A stretch of 64,000 bases of DNA from a virus. Under the pieces are notes generated by a model. It had not been told where the DNA came from and searched no databases. It saw nothing but the letters and a program-made list of their open reading frames with translations. The DNA lies in the IMG/VR virus record IMGVR_UViG_3300024433_001307, positions 1 to 64,000 of that record, one strand, 5' to 3'. Shown piece after piece: positions 1 to 7,467 of the stretch. Made by a program: the position numbers and the translations under genes. The first letter of the stretch is position 1, and each line of letters begins with the position of its first letter.

Positions 1-812
1 AATTTTTTGCAGACATCCTTCCATCCTTTTCTTGAGAATTCATCCTTCTTTATCACATCATAAATATCAGTTCCTTCGTACGGCAATGTCACCAGGATTC
101 TATTTCTGTTAATGATTTTTGTACTATTTTTGATAGCGGCATAGGCTTGACTTTTGGTTTTCAATTCACCTCTTATATATTTGATGGCAGTTTTCTCACC
201 TACACCTTCTACCCCTTTGATATTATCAGTGGTGCAACCGGCAATTGCTTTTACTTCTATCCACTGTGAAGGTACTATACCATAGTATGAGAAAAATGAT
301 TGTAAGGTTATCGTTTTTTTCTGTTTCTGTGGAGTGTGAATAGATATCTGAGGACTTATAAGTTGAAACAGGTCGCTATCGCTGGATACTATAACAACCT
401 CAGTTGTTGTCAAAGCCAGATTGAAACAAACAGAAGCAATAATATCATCACTTTCATAACCATCTTGAATGAATATATTTTTATAACCAATTTCTGGAAG
501 ATAAGAACTACGAAGTAACCTCATTTGAGATTGAAAATCACCTTCAAATCGACGTTCCTTTGCACCCATCCCTGCATATTTATCTTTTCTGTGAGCTTTG
601 TATAATGGATATATCTTCTCTCGTTTGTTGGTTTTAGAATCCCAACAGAAAACCATATGATTGGTATCGTATATTCTTTGATAGTTTCTAATATCTCTTA
701 GGAAACCATAAATCACTCCAGTAGCGGAGCCTCTAAAACTCAAGTCACCAAACACATGCTTGGCACGATGACAAAGATAATTGCAATCTAATATGACTAT
801 CTTTTCGTTCAT
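1..812 (-). CDS. 5'-3' exonuclease (FEN/PolI N-domain type), 3' end cut by window edge
   Basis: Flap/5'-3' exonuclease that would remove RNA primers and flaps on the phage lagging strand. The frame is open from the ATG at 812 to base 1, so about 270 residues are visible and the C-terminus is missing. The N-terminus has the metal-binding strand VILDCNYLCHR. An Asp pair lies in GYESDDIIA, DSDLFQLI follows, and the helix-hairpin-helix (H3TH) is VEGVGEKTAIKYI. These are in the order expected of the family. The start overlaps the stop of the upstream small gene (TAATG), so the two are translationally coupled. The polymerase and 3'-5' exonuclease parts of a PolI are encoded separately at 5735-8654. 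Confidence 0.9.
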   Translation of the reverse strand, partial: MNEKIVILDCNYLCHRAKHVFGDLSFRGSATGVIYGFLRDIRNYQRIYDTNHMVFCWDSKTNKREKIYPLYKAHRKDKYAGMGAKERRFEGDFQSQMRLLRSSYLPEIGYKNIFIQDGYESDDIIASVCFNLALTTTEVVIVSSDSDLFQLISPQISIHTPQKQKKTITLQSFFSYYGIVPSQWIEVKAIAGCTTDNIKGVEGVGEKTAIKYIRGELKTKSQAYAAIKNSTKIINRNRILVTLPYEGTDIYDVIKKDEFSRKGWKDVCKK

Positions 813-1003
813 TATCTTTCTTCTATAGTAGGAACGGGCAATCCCAATTTTGTTGATAGGATATGGGCTTCTGTTATGACAGTTTCTCTTGCTCCAATAA
901 GACGAGAAGAGGCAAGTATTTTTCCATATTCATGAGCATTCCTCAATACCCAAAAATAGGAATCTCCTGATAATTGAATGACTGTGATATATAATTCATT
1001 CAT
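812..1003 (-). CDS. small conserved-looking protein of unknown function (63 aa)
   Basis: I do not recognise this family. It encodes 63 residues with a mixed alpha/beta look and no membrane segment or cysteine motif. It overlaps the end of the RecA-like gene by 8 bases and shares a TAATG junction with the exonuclease downstream. It therefore sits tightly inside the recombination/replication operon and is probably a real gene rather than a chance frame. Confidence 0.6.
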   Translation of the reverse strand: MNELYITVIQLSGDSYFWVLRNAHEYGKILASSRLIGARETVITEAHILSTKLGLPVPTIEER

Positions 1004-2090
1004 ATTTCTTTTTTCTTTTTACGGTACAAGCATCTTCGATTTCGTTCCATACATCACTGACAATTTCTCTCAAATCCATTTCCAGTTCATTTTCTTCTAT
1101 ATGTCTTATCAGATTTTCTTTTGTACTCTTGAAATCAAATTCTTTTGCTTTTATTATTTTGCCTCTTTGTTCCCAGGCTTCCTCCTCAATCAAATAATCA
1201 ACACAGGAACCAATATCATCTATTCCAAAGGAATGATATATGGATATATATATTATTCTTTCCTTCCCTGTTATTCGATTCTTCTTTACTTCTATTTTAC
1301 ACTTGACTCCCAATTGTCTTTTTTTACCTTTAATGGTTTTTGATATTCTGCTCCTTACAGATGACCACATTTCTATCGTTGCATAAAATCTTAGAGCATG
1401 ACCCCCCGACCGAGTTTTCTTTTCAAAACCAAACCCTCCTATTTTATCTCTTGTTTGATTTATAATAATGAGAATGGAACCTGTTTTGCGGAGTGGTGTC
1501 AATATCCTCCTCAATTTCATGGAATTCTCTTTGGCTTTGCTGACACCATAACTGCCAGCGGCATCCTTTCCTTTTCGATAAGCAGATTTTGCTTCATCAA
1601 ATTTATCAGCCTCATCCTTGGAACTCAAACTGTCCATAGAATCCAAAATGTAAATGAAGGGTCTATTCTTTCGAATAGCATCATCCACATGGTAGTAAAA
1701 TTCTTCGATAGTTGAGGAGTAAATCGGGGCTTCTGGTCCTGATTGAGCAAAAGCTCTTCCAGGAGGTTCCATTCTCTTTGCTAATTTGTCACCAAAGAAT
1801 TTGGCGACATCCATCATTGCTCCATCTTCACTGTTATCATAGATAAATCTGTAATCATCGAAATTAGAATTGATACTTGCCTCAGCCAAACAGGTAAGTG
1901 ATAAGAATGTTTTACCACTTATTGAATCACCAACAATGAAATAATACTTGCCTTTGGCAAATCCACAATTAGGTTTACCAGTGCAGGCAAGATTGAGAAG
2001 TGTACTACCTGTGCTTAAAAAATCTTTGATTGTTAATCTTTTACTTTTTCTTTTCTTTTTAGGCATTTTTTTAATTTCTTTTGTTTTCAT
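996..2090 (-). CDS. RecA/UvsX-like recombinase ATPase
   Basis: Strand-exchange recombinase of the RecA/Rad51/UvsX group, 364 residues. Residues 54-61 (GDSISGKT) form the Walker A loop, and FIYILDSMDSL at about 145-155 is Walker B. ILIIINQTRDKIG matches the loop that in RecA follows the core beta strand and contacts DNA. The first 20 residues are strongly basic. The gene lies directly after the SSB gene, so recombinase, SSB and a candidate mediator are neighbours, as in T4-type recombination modules. No strong Shine-Dalgarno precedes the ATG at 2090, and a hairpin with a T-run lies just upstream of it, which may lower its expression relative to SSB. Confidence 0.85.
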   Translation of the reverse strand: MKTKEIKKMPKKKRKSKRLTIKDFLSTGSTLLNLACTGKPNCGFAKGKYYFIVGDSISGKTFLSLTCLAEASINSNFDDYRFIYDNSEDGAMMDVAKFFGDKLAKRMEPPGRAFAQSGPEAPIYSSTIEEFYYHVDDAIRKNRPFIYILDSMDSLSSKDEADKFDEAKSAYRKGKDAAGSYGVSKAKENSMKLRRILTPLRKTGSILIIINQTRDKIGGFGFEKKTRSGGHALRFYATIEMWSSVRSRISKTIKGKKRQLGVKCKIEVKKNRITGKERIIYISIYHSFGIDDIGSCVDYLIEEEAWEQRGKIIKAKEFDFKSTKENLIRHIEENELEMDLREIVSDVWNEIEDACTVKRKKKYE

Positions 2091-2095
2091 ATTAT

Positions 2096-2131
2096 AAAAA
2101 CAATCAGGGGCCGTGTAAGTGAGCGACCCCT
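2096..2131 (-). terminator. hairpin plus T-run between SSB and RecA genes
   Basis: On the minus strand an AGGGG/CCCCT stem (2127-2131 with 2106-2110) continues past one mismatch with a CG/CG step. It is followed by a short T-rich stretch just before the recA-like start. This looks like a partial intrinsic terminator or attenuator that would let SSB mRNA exceed RecA mRNA. The T-run is short, so read-through is expected. Confidence 0.45.
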
Positions 2132-2155
2132 AATTGCGGAGGGGAGAAAAACTCG

Positions 2156-3208
2156 TTACCGTCTTTTTTTCTTAGATGATTTTTTCCGTTTCTTTTTCTT
2201 CTTTTTTCTCGGTTCTTCTTCCTCTTCCTCTTCTTCCTCATTTTCATCCCAGTTGTCATCGTCCCAATTGTCCTCATCCTCATCCTCGTCCTCTTCTTCT
2301 TTTTTCCGCTTCTTTTTCTTCTTTTTTCTCGGTTCTTCTTCCTCTTCCTCTTCTTCCTCATTTTCTTCCTCATCTTCTCCCTCATCCTCGTCCTCTTCTT
2401 CTTTTTTCCGCTTCTTTTTCTTCTTCTTCTTTTTCTTCGGTTCTTCGTCCTCCTCCTCTTCCTCTTCCTCGCCGGCCAATAGGAGTTCTTTTAACTCATC
2501 ATAGTCTTTTATGATAAGCAAATCATCCAAACAATGCGAATCCTCCAGGATATCTTCCTCCAAATCTTCTTTTCTCGATTTGAAGTCGATTCTTTCTACG
2601 GAGAATCCTTTGCCTTGCCAGCCTTTCTCCACCACGAGCTTGAGGTAAGAACCGTCTATCAAGTCGCAGAAATTATCCATGTTGTCATCATCATCCTCAT
2701 AGCTGCTTTCCAAAGCTTCGTCCATTGCCCGACCAAAGTAATTATGACTGATGTCCCATATCTTGATGATTCTCTCGTCGTCTGTCATATCAACCACATT
2801 CATCAGCATTCTTTTACTTGGTCTTAGTGCCCTTATGGTTTCTTCATCCGCTTCCGGGTCCTTTTGTAGTTTGGCTATGAATTCGCAGATAGGACATTTC
2901 TTTTTGGCTGTTCGTGCTGGACAGACAATCCATTCTTGTTCTGGTCCTACGCCGCGGTGAATGTAATATGTTCTCTCCCAATATAATTCACCTGCATCGG
3001 CCTTAGGATTTCCCTCACCTACCTCGTAGGGTATTAGGTCCACCCGAATGGATTTAGTAGATTTGAGTTCGAAACGGTCTGTATCTTCCGGCAGTTCAAA
3101 ACAGGAAGGTGCCATACCTCTTTCCGCTTCTTCTCTCCTACGTCTTGTTGCTCCTGCTACGCTTCTCTTTTCCTTCTTCTTTTTCTTCTTCTTTCTCGAG
3201 CTTGCCAT
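2156..3208 (-). CDS. gp32-like single-stranded DNA-binding protein with charge-block tail
   Basis: Replication/recombination SSB of the T4 gp32 type, 350 residues. The central OB-fold region carries a zinc-site pattern like gp32: a His in YYIHRG, then C-x7-C-x2-C in the stretch CPARTAKKKCPICEF. The N-terminus is a lysine-rich block (residues 4-15). From about residue 245 to the end the protein is only alternating Glu/Asp runs and Lys/Arg runs, three of each, and it finishes with a basic tip. Typical SSBs finish with an acidic tip, so this ending is unusual. The tail is encoded by near-identical tandem DNA (see the repeat entry). Its neighbours are a coiled-coil protein upstream and the RecA-like gene downstream. 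Confidence 0.85.
   Translation of the reverse strand: MASSRKKKKKKKEKRSVAGATRRRREEAERGMAPSCFELPEDTDRFELKSTKSIRVDLIPYEVGEGNPKADAGELYWERTYYIHRGVGPEQEWIVCPARTAKKKCPICEFIAKLQKDPEADEETIRALRPSKRMLMNVVDMTDDERIIKIWDISHNYFGRAMDEALESSYEDDDDNMDNFCDLIDGSYLKLVVEKGWQGKGFSVERIDFKSRKEDLEEDILEDSHCLDDLLIIKDYDELKELLLAGEEEEEEEDEEPKKKKKKKKKRKKEEEDEDEGEDEEENEEEEEEEEEPRKKKKKKRKKEEEDEDEDEDNWDDDNWDENEEEEEEEEEPRKKKKKKRKKSSKKKRR
2181..2365. repeat. 120-base-period tandem repeat encoding SSB charge blocks
   Basis: The bases 2181-2245 recur at 2301-2365 with one substitution (ccgtt against ccgct), exactly 120 bases apart. A third, decayed copy of the Lys-block part begins near 2403. The repeat encodes one Glu block plus one Lys block of the SSB tail. 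It is a natural site for unequal recombination and length variation between relatives. Confidence 0.85.
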
Positions 3209-3220
3209 TTCATGTTCTCC

Positions 3221-3355
3221 TTAACTTTCCTTATTCGATTTTTCCATATTTTCTTTAGCCCTATAATAGGCCACAGTTCCGAATTTCATACATAGATAAA
3301 CCACTAATGGAAGTACGATGGTTGCAATTATTATCACTATAATATCATTCAACAT
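3221..3355 (-). CDS. small single-pass membrane protein (44 aa)
   Basis: A 44-residue protein whose residues 4-22 are a continuous hydrophobic segment (IIVIIIATIVLPLVVYL). A charged, lysine-rich C-terminus follows. I chose the ATG at 3355 because it overlaps the stop of the upstream gene (the ATG begins inside its last codons) and AAGGGGAGACAAGG precedes it. The longer open frame from 3460 only shadows the upstream gene. Function is unknown, and it sits between a candidate recombination mediator and SSB. Confidence 0.6.
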   Translation of the reverse strand: MLNDIIVIIIATIVLPLVVYLCMKFGTVAYYRAKENMEKSNKES

Positions 3356-3893
3356 CCTTGTCTCCCCTTCTTTTCCTCTTTTTACCCTTCTGCCCTCGCT
3401 GTCTTCGCTCCTTTGCTCTGCGTTGTTCCATTTCATCGACAACAGCTTTTGTATCTTCATCGGATGCTCTTGGAGTCGAGAAATAATTTTGTCCGTAAAG
3501 ATAAACTAAATTTTCAAGTGCTTTCTTCCTATGTTCCATGGCAGAAACGGCCGCACCTATTATACCTACTTCATGTTTTATATTTAGGAATTCCTTTTCA
3601 GCAGCCTTATATTCGGGTTGAAGCATTATGGTATTCTTTATCATTGTTTCGGTTGTTTTGGTTGGCAAATCATAACTCTCCGGATTTGCTCTTATATCTT
3701 TATCACATTCAGCATGTACGGTTTTCAATTCGGAATTGGCTTCATCCAATGCTTCCCTGGCTTCTTCCAATCGAATGATGTAATCGAAAACCATTTTAGG
3801 TTGGTTAACCCATTCCTCATCCAATCGGGTCCTATCTGGTTTCAATAAATCAAATTCTTCATCTTCAGCAGTTAGACTTTTTTGTTTACTCAT
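3345..3893 (-). CDS. coiled-coil, basic-tailed protein; candidate recombination mediator
   Basis: A 182-residue protein, mostly helical, with heptad-like stretches around residues 40-60 and 95-125. The last 25 residues are very basic (KERRQRGQKGKKRKRR). A motif-like stretch, ALENLVYLYGQNYFS, lies near residue 127. Its place directly before SSB and the RecA-like gene, and its small helical DNA-binding character, suggest a UvsY-like role in loading recombinase onto SSB-coated DNA. That is inference from context, as I see no decisive motif. A good RBS (AAGGAG) precedes the ATG at 3893. Confidence 0.6.
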   Translation of the reverse strand: MSKQKSLTAEDEEFDLLKPDRTRLDEEWVNQPKMVFDYIIRLEEAREALDEANSELKTVHAECDKDIRANPESYDLPTKTTETMIKNTIMLQPEYKAAEKEFLNIKHEVGIIGAAVSAMEHRKKALENLVYLYGQNYFSTPRASDEDTKAVVDEMEQRRAKERRQRGQKGKKRKRRGDKDVE

Positions 3894-3907
3894 TTTTGTC
3901 TCCTTAC

Positions 3908-3933
3908 ATTATATTATCGTCAATTTCAAGCAA
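3908..3933 (-). promoter_or_regulatory. candidate internal promoter, TTGC-N11-GATAATATAAT
   Basis: On the minus strand the gap before the gene at 3345-3893 contains TTGC, eleven bases, then GATAATATAAT. The same arrangement with the same spacing occurs at 17569-17594. A TATAAT hexamer is present, but the distance to TTGC is too short for an ordinary -35/-10 pair, so it may be read by a modified polymerase. No expression evidence is available. Confidence 0.35.
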
Positions 3934-3948
3934 GACATTAGAGAATTT

Positions 3949-4869
3949 TTAAGTTTCTTCAATAATCTTGTAACAAGTAGCAACAAACCCAGCATATTTA
4001 GAATCAAAGAAATTATCTTCAAATGCTTGAACTATATCAAATGCTCGGCCACTTAATTTTTTTCCTCCTAATAAAACCTTCTTACAATAGGTTAAAATCA
4101 TCCATCTTAATTGTTCCGGTTCATCCATTTCCGTTTCTGTTAGTATTTTAGCCATTTCGGGCCATTTGGTTTTTGGATTCAATAAAGCTCTTACTATTTG
4201 AATTGCTTGTATTTCCATTGTCGTTTCTTCTATGGTATTGAGCATATCCTCTTCACCTTCTAAATCTATGATTTGATTTAGAAAGACAAGAATTTTACGA
4301 GCAGAACCATAACTATTTTCTACCATCTTATCAATAACATCTTTTGATATTTTTCTATGTTCTTTTTTGGCTGTATCAATAATCAATTTGATTAACAATT
4401 TTTTGGAAAGACTTTTGACGGTAATTTCAGTACATCTTGTTCTTATTGTTTTCAATAATTTTTGAGGTTCGGTGGTAGCCAACATGAAATAAACATGCTT
4501 CGGTGTATCCTCCAGCATTTTGAGAAAAGCATTTTGAGCATCGTTTGTTAATTTATGAGCTTCATCTATCAACCATATTCTGCATTTGCCACTTATAGGA
4601 ACTTGTTGTATTCGTTGTCTTATCTTTCTTACCTCTTCTATACCTCGGACATCAGCACAATTCAATTCATTAAAATCATGTCTGCCACATCCTAATTCTC
4701 TTCTAAGTATTCTCGCCAAAGTGGTCTTACCACAACCACTTGGTCCAGCAAATAATAACGCATGTGGTATCTTTTCTTTTTTTATCATAATCCTTAACGA
4801 TTTGATGATATGGTCTTGACCTAATACTTCATCCAAAGTCTTTGGTCTATATTTTCTGTACAATTCCAT
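3949..4869 (-). CDS. clamp loader ATPase (DnaX/RFC-like large subunit)
   Basis: AAA+ ATPase that opens the sliding clamp and loads it at primed sites. The 306-residue protein starts with the family signature ELYRKYRPKTLDEVLGQ. Residues 42-49 are Walker A (GPSGCGKT) and 101-104 the DEAH Walker B. LATTEP is sensor 1, and RTRC supplies the arginine-finger region. The bacterial DnaX zinc cysteines between Walker A and B are reduced, which gives an RFC-like layout. It pairs with the phage clamp at 8656-9675. No small clamp loader subunit is seen in the window, so it may act as a homo-oligomer or use a gene outside. Confidence 0.88.
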   Translation of the reverse strand: MELYRKYRPKTLDEVLGQDHIIKSLRIMIKKEKIPHALLFAGPSGCGKTTLARILRRELGCGRHDFNELNCADVRGIEEVRKIRQRIQQVPISGKCRIWLIDEAHKLTNDAQNAFLKMLEDTPKHVYFMLATTEPQKLLKTIRTRCTEITVKSLSKKLLIKLIIDTAKKEHRKISKDVIDKMVENSYGSARKILVFLNQIIDLEGEEDMLNTIEETTMEIQAIQIVRALLNPKTKWPEMAKILTETEMDEPEQLRWMILTYCKKVLLGGKKLSGRAFDIVQAFEDNFFDSKYAGFVATCYKIIEET

Positions 4870-4879
4870 TATCTTTCTT

Positions 4880-5536
4880 TTATATAAGAGGTTTTGGTTT
4901 TCTTCTTTCTATTTCTATTCTCTTTCTTGTTATCTTACAATATTCTTCATTGATTTCTATTCCAATCCATTTTCTACCTTCTCGCTCTGCTGCTATAAGG
5001 GTTGAACCTGAACCACAAAATGGGTCAAGTATGGTATCACCAGGTTTTGAGAAATCTCTGATAATGGCGGCCATAAGTTTAATTGGTTTTTGTGTAGGAT
5101 GATATCTCCTAAATTTTCCTGGATTACGATAATCAGTATCTGCATTGACATATCCACCGTGCATAATTCTATATATTTTATAATAGCCTGATTTTTTACT
5201 TATCCAAGCAAGTTCAAAAGCAGAACCAATCGCAGCATCTGCAATTGGTCTGACTCTTTTATCCCAACATAACCATCTTCCGCGAGTAGGTATTTGCAAC
5301 CAAAAATTTTGGGCTCCAAATATAATCTTCAATTCTGGTCTATTAAAAAGAAAAGTGAAATCCATTATTTTCTTGTCGCCCTTCATTTCTCTTCTTTTTT
5401 TCTCTTTCTGTCTCGTGCCTTGAGTTTTTGTATAATCTATTCCGTAAGGAGGGTCTGTTAAAATTAAGGCAACAGGAGATATCTTTTTTAATATTCTTCT
5501 ACAATCACCATGAATTATCTGATTGGATAATTCCAT
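4880..5536 (-). CDS. beta-class DNA methyltransferase (N6-adenine or N4-cytosine)
   Basis: SAM-dependent DNA amino-methyltransferase, 218 residues. The catalytic motif IV DPPYGIDYT comes first (residues about 33-41). The SAM-binding motif I DPFCGSGSTL is near the C-terminus and is followed by WIGIEINEEYC. This order defines the beta class. The length fits a solitary enzyme without an added specificity domain, and no restriction nuclease is next to it. A likely role is protection of phage DNA or marking of replicated strands. Target sequence cannot be predicted. The start overlaps the end of the small gene at 5505-5738. Confidence 0.88.
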   Translation of the reverse strand: MELSNQIIHGDCRRILKKISPVALILTDPPYGIDYTKTQGTRQKEKKRREMKGDKKIMDFTFLFNRPELKIIFGAQNFWLQIPTRGRWLCWDKRVRPIADAAIGSAFELAWISKKSGYYKIYRIMHGGYVNADTDYRNPGKFRRYHPTQKPIKLMAAIIRDFSKPGDTILDPFCGSGSTLIAAEREGRKWIGIEINEEYCKITRKRIEIERRKPKPLI

Positions 5537-5738
5537 TAAAATGCTCCGTCAATTCTATTTCAAGTAATTCTTCTAATAAATCTAAAGCATCTTGTAATTG
5601 TGGTGAATAACCTTCCTTTGAACCTTCTTCAAAGTTTAATTTTGTTTCATCTGCTCTCCATTTGATATCTGTTGTCATCCACTCAAGTGATATTATGGTC
5701 CGTGTTATAATATCTTCATCAATTGATATGAGATTCAT
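5505..5738 (-). CDS. small acidic protein of unknown function (77 aa)
   Basis: No family recognised. The 77 residues are acidic and helical, with a leucine-rich amphipathic stretch (LQDALDLLEELLEIEL) near the C-terminus that could mediate pairing. It begins in a 4-base overlap with the polymerase stop (ATGA type) and overlaps the methyltransferase start by 32 bases, so it belongs to the same transcript. Confidence 0.6.
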   Translation of the reverse strand: MNLISIDEDIITRTIISLEWMTTDIKWRADETKLNFEEGSKEGYSPQLQDALDLLEELLEIELTEHFNGIIQSDNSW

Positions 5739-7114
5739 ATTTTCACCTCTTCTTTACGATACCAACTCTTGCCTTCTGGAGCGACTTCTGTTTCAACAGT
5801 TAAGGGCACTATAATCCAATGCCAATGTTTTCTAATAAGTTCTGTCATTATATGTTTAGCCATTGATAGATAATCATCCAATTCCTTTTTGTGAATATCT
5901 CCAACTATACTATCATAAATTTCTCCAACAATCAATGATTTCATTCTACTTTTAATCATCCATTGAACTATTTGAATTAAAGACCAAAGTAGAAAATGAA
6001 AGGAAGTTCCTTGTATTGGATAATTGATTACGTTATTTCTTTCATAAAACCCTTCTATGTGAAAACCGGTTAACATATCAAATCCACCTGTTCTCAAATA
6101 ACTTTCCCACCAATCCTTTTTCCATTGATTATAGACTTTGAATTTTTTATTCCAAAATCTATATTCTACTTCTTGTATATGTCTTTCAAATGTATCTTTG
6201 ACAGGTCTTTTATCCGGGTCACATCTACCAAGTTTTCTAATACCTTGATTTTTCAAATGTTTTCTTAGATTGAGACCATCAACAGTTTTCAAATGTAACA
6301 GACCAATAGCCTCCCAAAGTGATTTGGAACATTGAACATAATAATCCCCATAGAATTGAGGAAAGACAAACATATTCTTCCCACAGTAACGGATATCCTT
6401 ATTCACCTGAGACCTTCGGAGCATATAGCATTGCATTGCCATATCTCTATGCAGGTCTTTTTTCTCTTTGATGTAGGTAATCATTCTTGGGTCTTTATGA
6501 TAACAAACTGCTCCACAAATTTCTGCTCCACTATAATCTATCTCTGCAATGACATGGTTTTTTCTTGGTATAAAACATCTTCTAATCAATTTTGCTATTT
6601 CTGGAACTCTTACAGGAATGTTTTTGAAGTTTGGAGAATCTGATGAACCACGATATGTTCTTGCCAAATGTAAATTAAAGAAGGGATGAAGATATCCATC
6701 TACTGTCTCTCTTAATATACCTTTCAGATAAGTATTTACAGCCTTTTTCAATCTCTCTATTCCGAGAAAATTTCTAACAAAATCCAAATCGATTTTTTCC
6801 AGTACATGAATATCTGTCTTAGGTCTTCCGGTCTTTGTAAATTCGACTGCAGGATAATCCATCACTGTAAATAGAACTTTACCAAGTTGTTGATGAGAAC
6901 CTAAATTGGTTTTCTCACCATAAGTTCTTCTCCAGATTCTATATATTTTATCTTTTTTTATTTCTTCGGTTAATCGTTTGATTTTTCCATTTGTGCTTTT
7001 GATAGCATGATGAAGGTATCTCTCGTCTATTCTCATCCCATTCGCTTCTATATGGGACAGAGCTATACCTCCATCATGAAGTAATTTATATGCTTGTTTG
7101 GTTGTTGGTCTCAT
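5735..7114 (-). CDS. family A DNA polymerase, polymerase domain only
   Basis: Replicative PolI-type polymerase of 459 residues covering thumb, palm and fingers. Motif A is IAEIDYSGAEICG at about residue 200. The fingers helix has R-x3-K in RYCGKNMF followed by QFYGD. Motif C is GEIYDSIVGD, where most PolI enzymes have a VHDE core, so the first metal-ligand Asp is kept but His and Glu are replaced by Tyr and Ser. No 5'-3' or 3'-5' exonuclease domain is present. The 3'-5' exonuclease is fused to a uracil-DNA glycosylase one gene upstream, and the 5'-3' nuclease is at the left edge. Flanking overlaps of 4 bases indicate a tight operon. Confidence 0.9.
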   Translation of the reverse strand: MRPTTKQAYKLLHDGGIALSHIEANGMRIDERYLHHAIKSTNGKIKRLTEEIKKDKIYRIWRRTYGEKTNLGSHQQLGKVLFTVMDYPAVEFTKTGRPKTDIHVLEKIDLDFVRNFLGIERLKKAVNTYLKGILRETVDGYLHPFFNLHLARTYRGSSDSPNFKNIPVRVPEIAKLIRRCFIPRKNHVIAEIDYSGAEICGAVCYHKDPRMITYIKEKKDLHRDMAMQCYMLRRSQVNKDIRYCGKNMFVFPQFYGDYYVQCSKSLWEAIGLLHLKTVDGLNLRKHLKNQGIRKLGRCDPDKRPVKDTFERHIQEVEYRFWNKKFKVYNQWKKDWWESYLRTGGFDMLTGFHIEGFYERNNVINYPIQGTSFHFLLWSLIQIVQWMIKSRMKSLIVGEIYDSIVGDIHKKELDDYLSMAKHIMTELIRKHWHWIIVPLTVETEVAPEGKSWYRKEEVKI

Positions 7115-7467
7115 CCTTCTGCTGCTTCTTTTTCCTTTTCATAATTCCTGTTCCGTTCATCTTTTATGGAGAATTGATTGGGATATCGTTCTTTAAGTTT
7201 TTTGATATTCATATCCATAATTTCTTCAAAAGTTATATCTAATTCATCACATATCAAACCCAAATACCAAAATAGGTCTCCGATTTCCTCAATCAAATTC
7301 CATCTATCAATTTGTCTCTTATAGAATAAAGATTTTTTAATTATATCTGCCAACTCTCCGGCTTCTGTACATACCCCAATAGAGGCATGAAGAATACGTT
7401 TGTTTATCATATCGAAATTTGGGGATTCGCTCCGTCTTACATTTTTCATATATTCTATTGAATTCAT
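7111..7467 (-). CDS. MazG-like nucleotide pyrophosphohydrolase
   Basis: All-alpha NTP pyrophosphatase-fold protein, 118 residues, predicted to hydrolyse (d)NTPs to monophosphates. The metal-binding pattern is EAGELADIIKK near residue 35 and EEIGDLFWYLGL near residue 60, the E-x-x-E plus E-x-x-D arrangement of the family. It lies between the polymerase and the UDG-exonuclease genes with 4-base overlaps on both sides. This suggests a role in cleaning the nucleotide pool (for example dUTP or an unwanted dGTP form) in step with DNA synthesis. The substrate cannot be told from sequence. Confidence 0.8.
   Translation of the reverse strand: MNSIEYMKNVRRSESPNFDMINKRILHASIGVCTEAGELADIIKKSLFYKRQIDRWNLIEEIGDLFWYLGLICDELDITFEEIMDMNIKKLKERYPNQFSIKDERNRNYEKEKEAAEG

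Noticed and set aside
2176-2514. Long plus-strand frames opposite the SSB tail
   Set aside because: They encode only Ser/Phe or Pro/Leu low-complexity sequence created by the Lys/Glu codon repeats of the SSB gene on the other strand.
4880-5536. Restriction-modification system
   Set aside because: The methyltransferase is solitary. Its neighbours are a clamp loader and a small protein, and no nuclease partner is present.
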